The notes beneath the pieces were generated by a model. It saw only the letters and a program-made list of their open reading frames with translations. It searched no databases and was not told the DNA's origin. A program made the translations under genes and the position numbers. Of a stretch of DNA of 8,243 nt, positions 7,749 through 8,243 are shown piece by piece. This stretch comes from Alphaproteobacteria bacterium. Its GTDB lineage: Bacteria; Pseudomonadota; Alphaproteobacteria; UBA8366. Numbering within the stretch: the first letter of the stretch is position 1; each line of letters starts with the position of its first letter. The DNA is taken from positions 1-8,243 of the forward strand of contig JABJCS010000308.1 of NCBI GenBank assembly GCA_018665505.1, written 5' to 3'.

Positions 7749-8243
7749 TCACCTCAACTTCAACGTCGACATGCCGATCAAGGCCAGAATCGACGCGATT
7801 ACCCAGAATCGAATGACAATGGTCGACTCCGCCCATCCCTTCTTCTCGAAGTGATGGTGCAGCGGCGCCATCGCAAAAACCCGCTTGCCGGTCAACTTAA
7901 AGGACGCCACTTGCACAATGACGGACACCGTCTCGAGGACGAAGAGACCGCCGATAATCGCCAGCACAACTTCATGTTTCGTGACGACGCTGATGGCGCC
8001 AAGTGCGCCGCCGACAGACAGCGAGCCTGTATCGCCCATGAAGACCATCGCGGGGGGTGCATTATACCACAGAAAACCGAGACTCGCGCCGACCAAGGCG
8101 CCGCAGAAGACCGCTAACTCACCGACGCCGAGCACGTAATTGAGTTGCAGATAGCCCGAATAAACGCTGTTACCGACCAGATAAGCGATGAACCCGAAAC
8201 AGGCGGCGGCGATCATCACCGGCACAATTGCGAGACCATCGAG
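7749..8243 (-). CDS. mraY: MraY, phospho-N-acetylmuramoyl-pentapeptide transferase (5' part outside window)
   Basis: This integral inner-membrane enzyme transfers phospho-MurNAc-pentapeptide from UDP to undecaprenyl phosphate, making lipid I. Only the C-terminal 164 residues are present. The frame is open to the window edge and begins [11 protein letters not shown], which fits the family's NLTDGLDGLA motif, so the first visible residues are internal and no start is present. Diagnostic motifs follow: [12 protein letters not shown], carrying the conserved Asp-containing MGD loop, and later [12 protein letters not shown], the histidine-rich cytoplasmic loop. Several hydrophobic segments lie between and after these, and the protein ends in STLKLR. 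The full family length is about 360 residues, so a little under half is here. The TGA stop lies four bases before the murD start, and the sequence around the stop also supplies the murD ribosome binding site. Confidence 0.97.
   Translation of the reverse strand, partial: LDGLAIVPVMIAAACFGFIAYLVGNSVYSGYLQLNYVLGVGELAVFCGALVGASLGFLWYNAPPAMVFMGDTGSLSVGGALGAISVVTKHEVVLAIIGGLFVLETVSVIVQVASFKLTGKRVFAMAPLHHHFEKKGWAESTIVIRFWVIASILALIGMSTLKLR

Larger units (their letters stand above)
1..8243 (-). other. dcw cluster segment, probable single operon (mraY-murD-ftsW-murG-murC-murB-ftsQ-ftsA)
   Basis: Eight same-strand genes for peptidoglycan precursor synthesis and septation are packed with almost no intergenic DNA. 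Five of the seven junctions are 1- or 4-base stop/start overlaps, one is a 4-nt gap, and one (ftsQ/ftsA) is a 40-nt gap. The order matches the conserved dcw cluster of proteobacteria, except that ddl is absent between murB and ftsQ. Both ends are cut: mraY lacks its 5' part and ftsA its 3' part, so murE/murF upstream and ftsZ downstream are expected outside the window but are not seen. The spacing implies one polycistronic message with translational coupling. No internal promoter or terminator could be identified by eye. Confidence 0.93.

Noticed and set aside
1..8243. Possibility of a new defence, mobile or otherwise undescribed system
   Set aside because: Every part of the window is accounted for by known dcw genes in conserved order. 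There are no inserted frames, repeats, integrase genes or compositional breaks visible by eye.

Overview
The window is a segment of a division and cell wall (dcw) gene cluster. All eight genes lie on the minus strand, so transcription runs from high to low coordinates. In that order they are mraY (3' part only), murD, ftsW, murG, murC, murB, ftsQ and ftsA (5' part only). Every enzyme was identified from family motifs read in the translations. The sequence suggests an alphaproteobacterium, possibly near the Rhodospirillales: it is moderately GC-rich, FtsW begins with a tryptophan-rich stretch followed by VDRW, and the FtsA, MurB and MurC sequences resemble alphaproteobacterial versions. This placement comes from memory of the families, not from a search.

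Layout in transcription order: mraY (8243-7749) ends 4 nt before murD (7744-6341). murD overlaps ftsW (6341-5226) by one base in TAATG. ftsW overlaps murG (5229-4084) by ATGA, and murG overlaps murC (4087-2663) by ATGA. murC joins murB (2663-1728) through TGATG. murB overlaps ftsQ (1731-874) by ATGA. A 40-nt spacer (834-873) then precedes ftsA, which starts with GTG at 833 and runs off the low-coordinate edge. No stretch of 300 bases lacks a gene, and I saw no RNA gene, mobile element, CRISPR array, terminator or convincing promoter.

The genes work together as follows. MurB and MurC act on cytoplasmic UDP-sugar precursors: MurB makes UDP-MurNAc, then MurC adds L-Ala and MurD adds D-Glu. MraY transfers the finished UDP-MurNAc-pentapeptide to undecaprenyl phosphate to make lipid I. 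MurG adds GlcNAc to give lipid II. FtsW polymerises lipid II at the septum. FtsQ and FtsA belong to the divisome that places this synthesis at midcell.

The main departure from a commonly seen alphaproteobacterial order is that no ddl (D-Ala-D-Ala ligase) gene lies between murB and ftsQ; those two genes overlap directly. I found no sign of a previously undescribed system here. The remaining points of interest are small: start-codon choices, an in-frame run of four possible starts at murB, and a -1 slippery heptamer near the ftsQ start that is probably chance.
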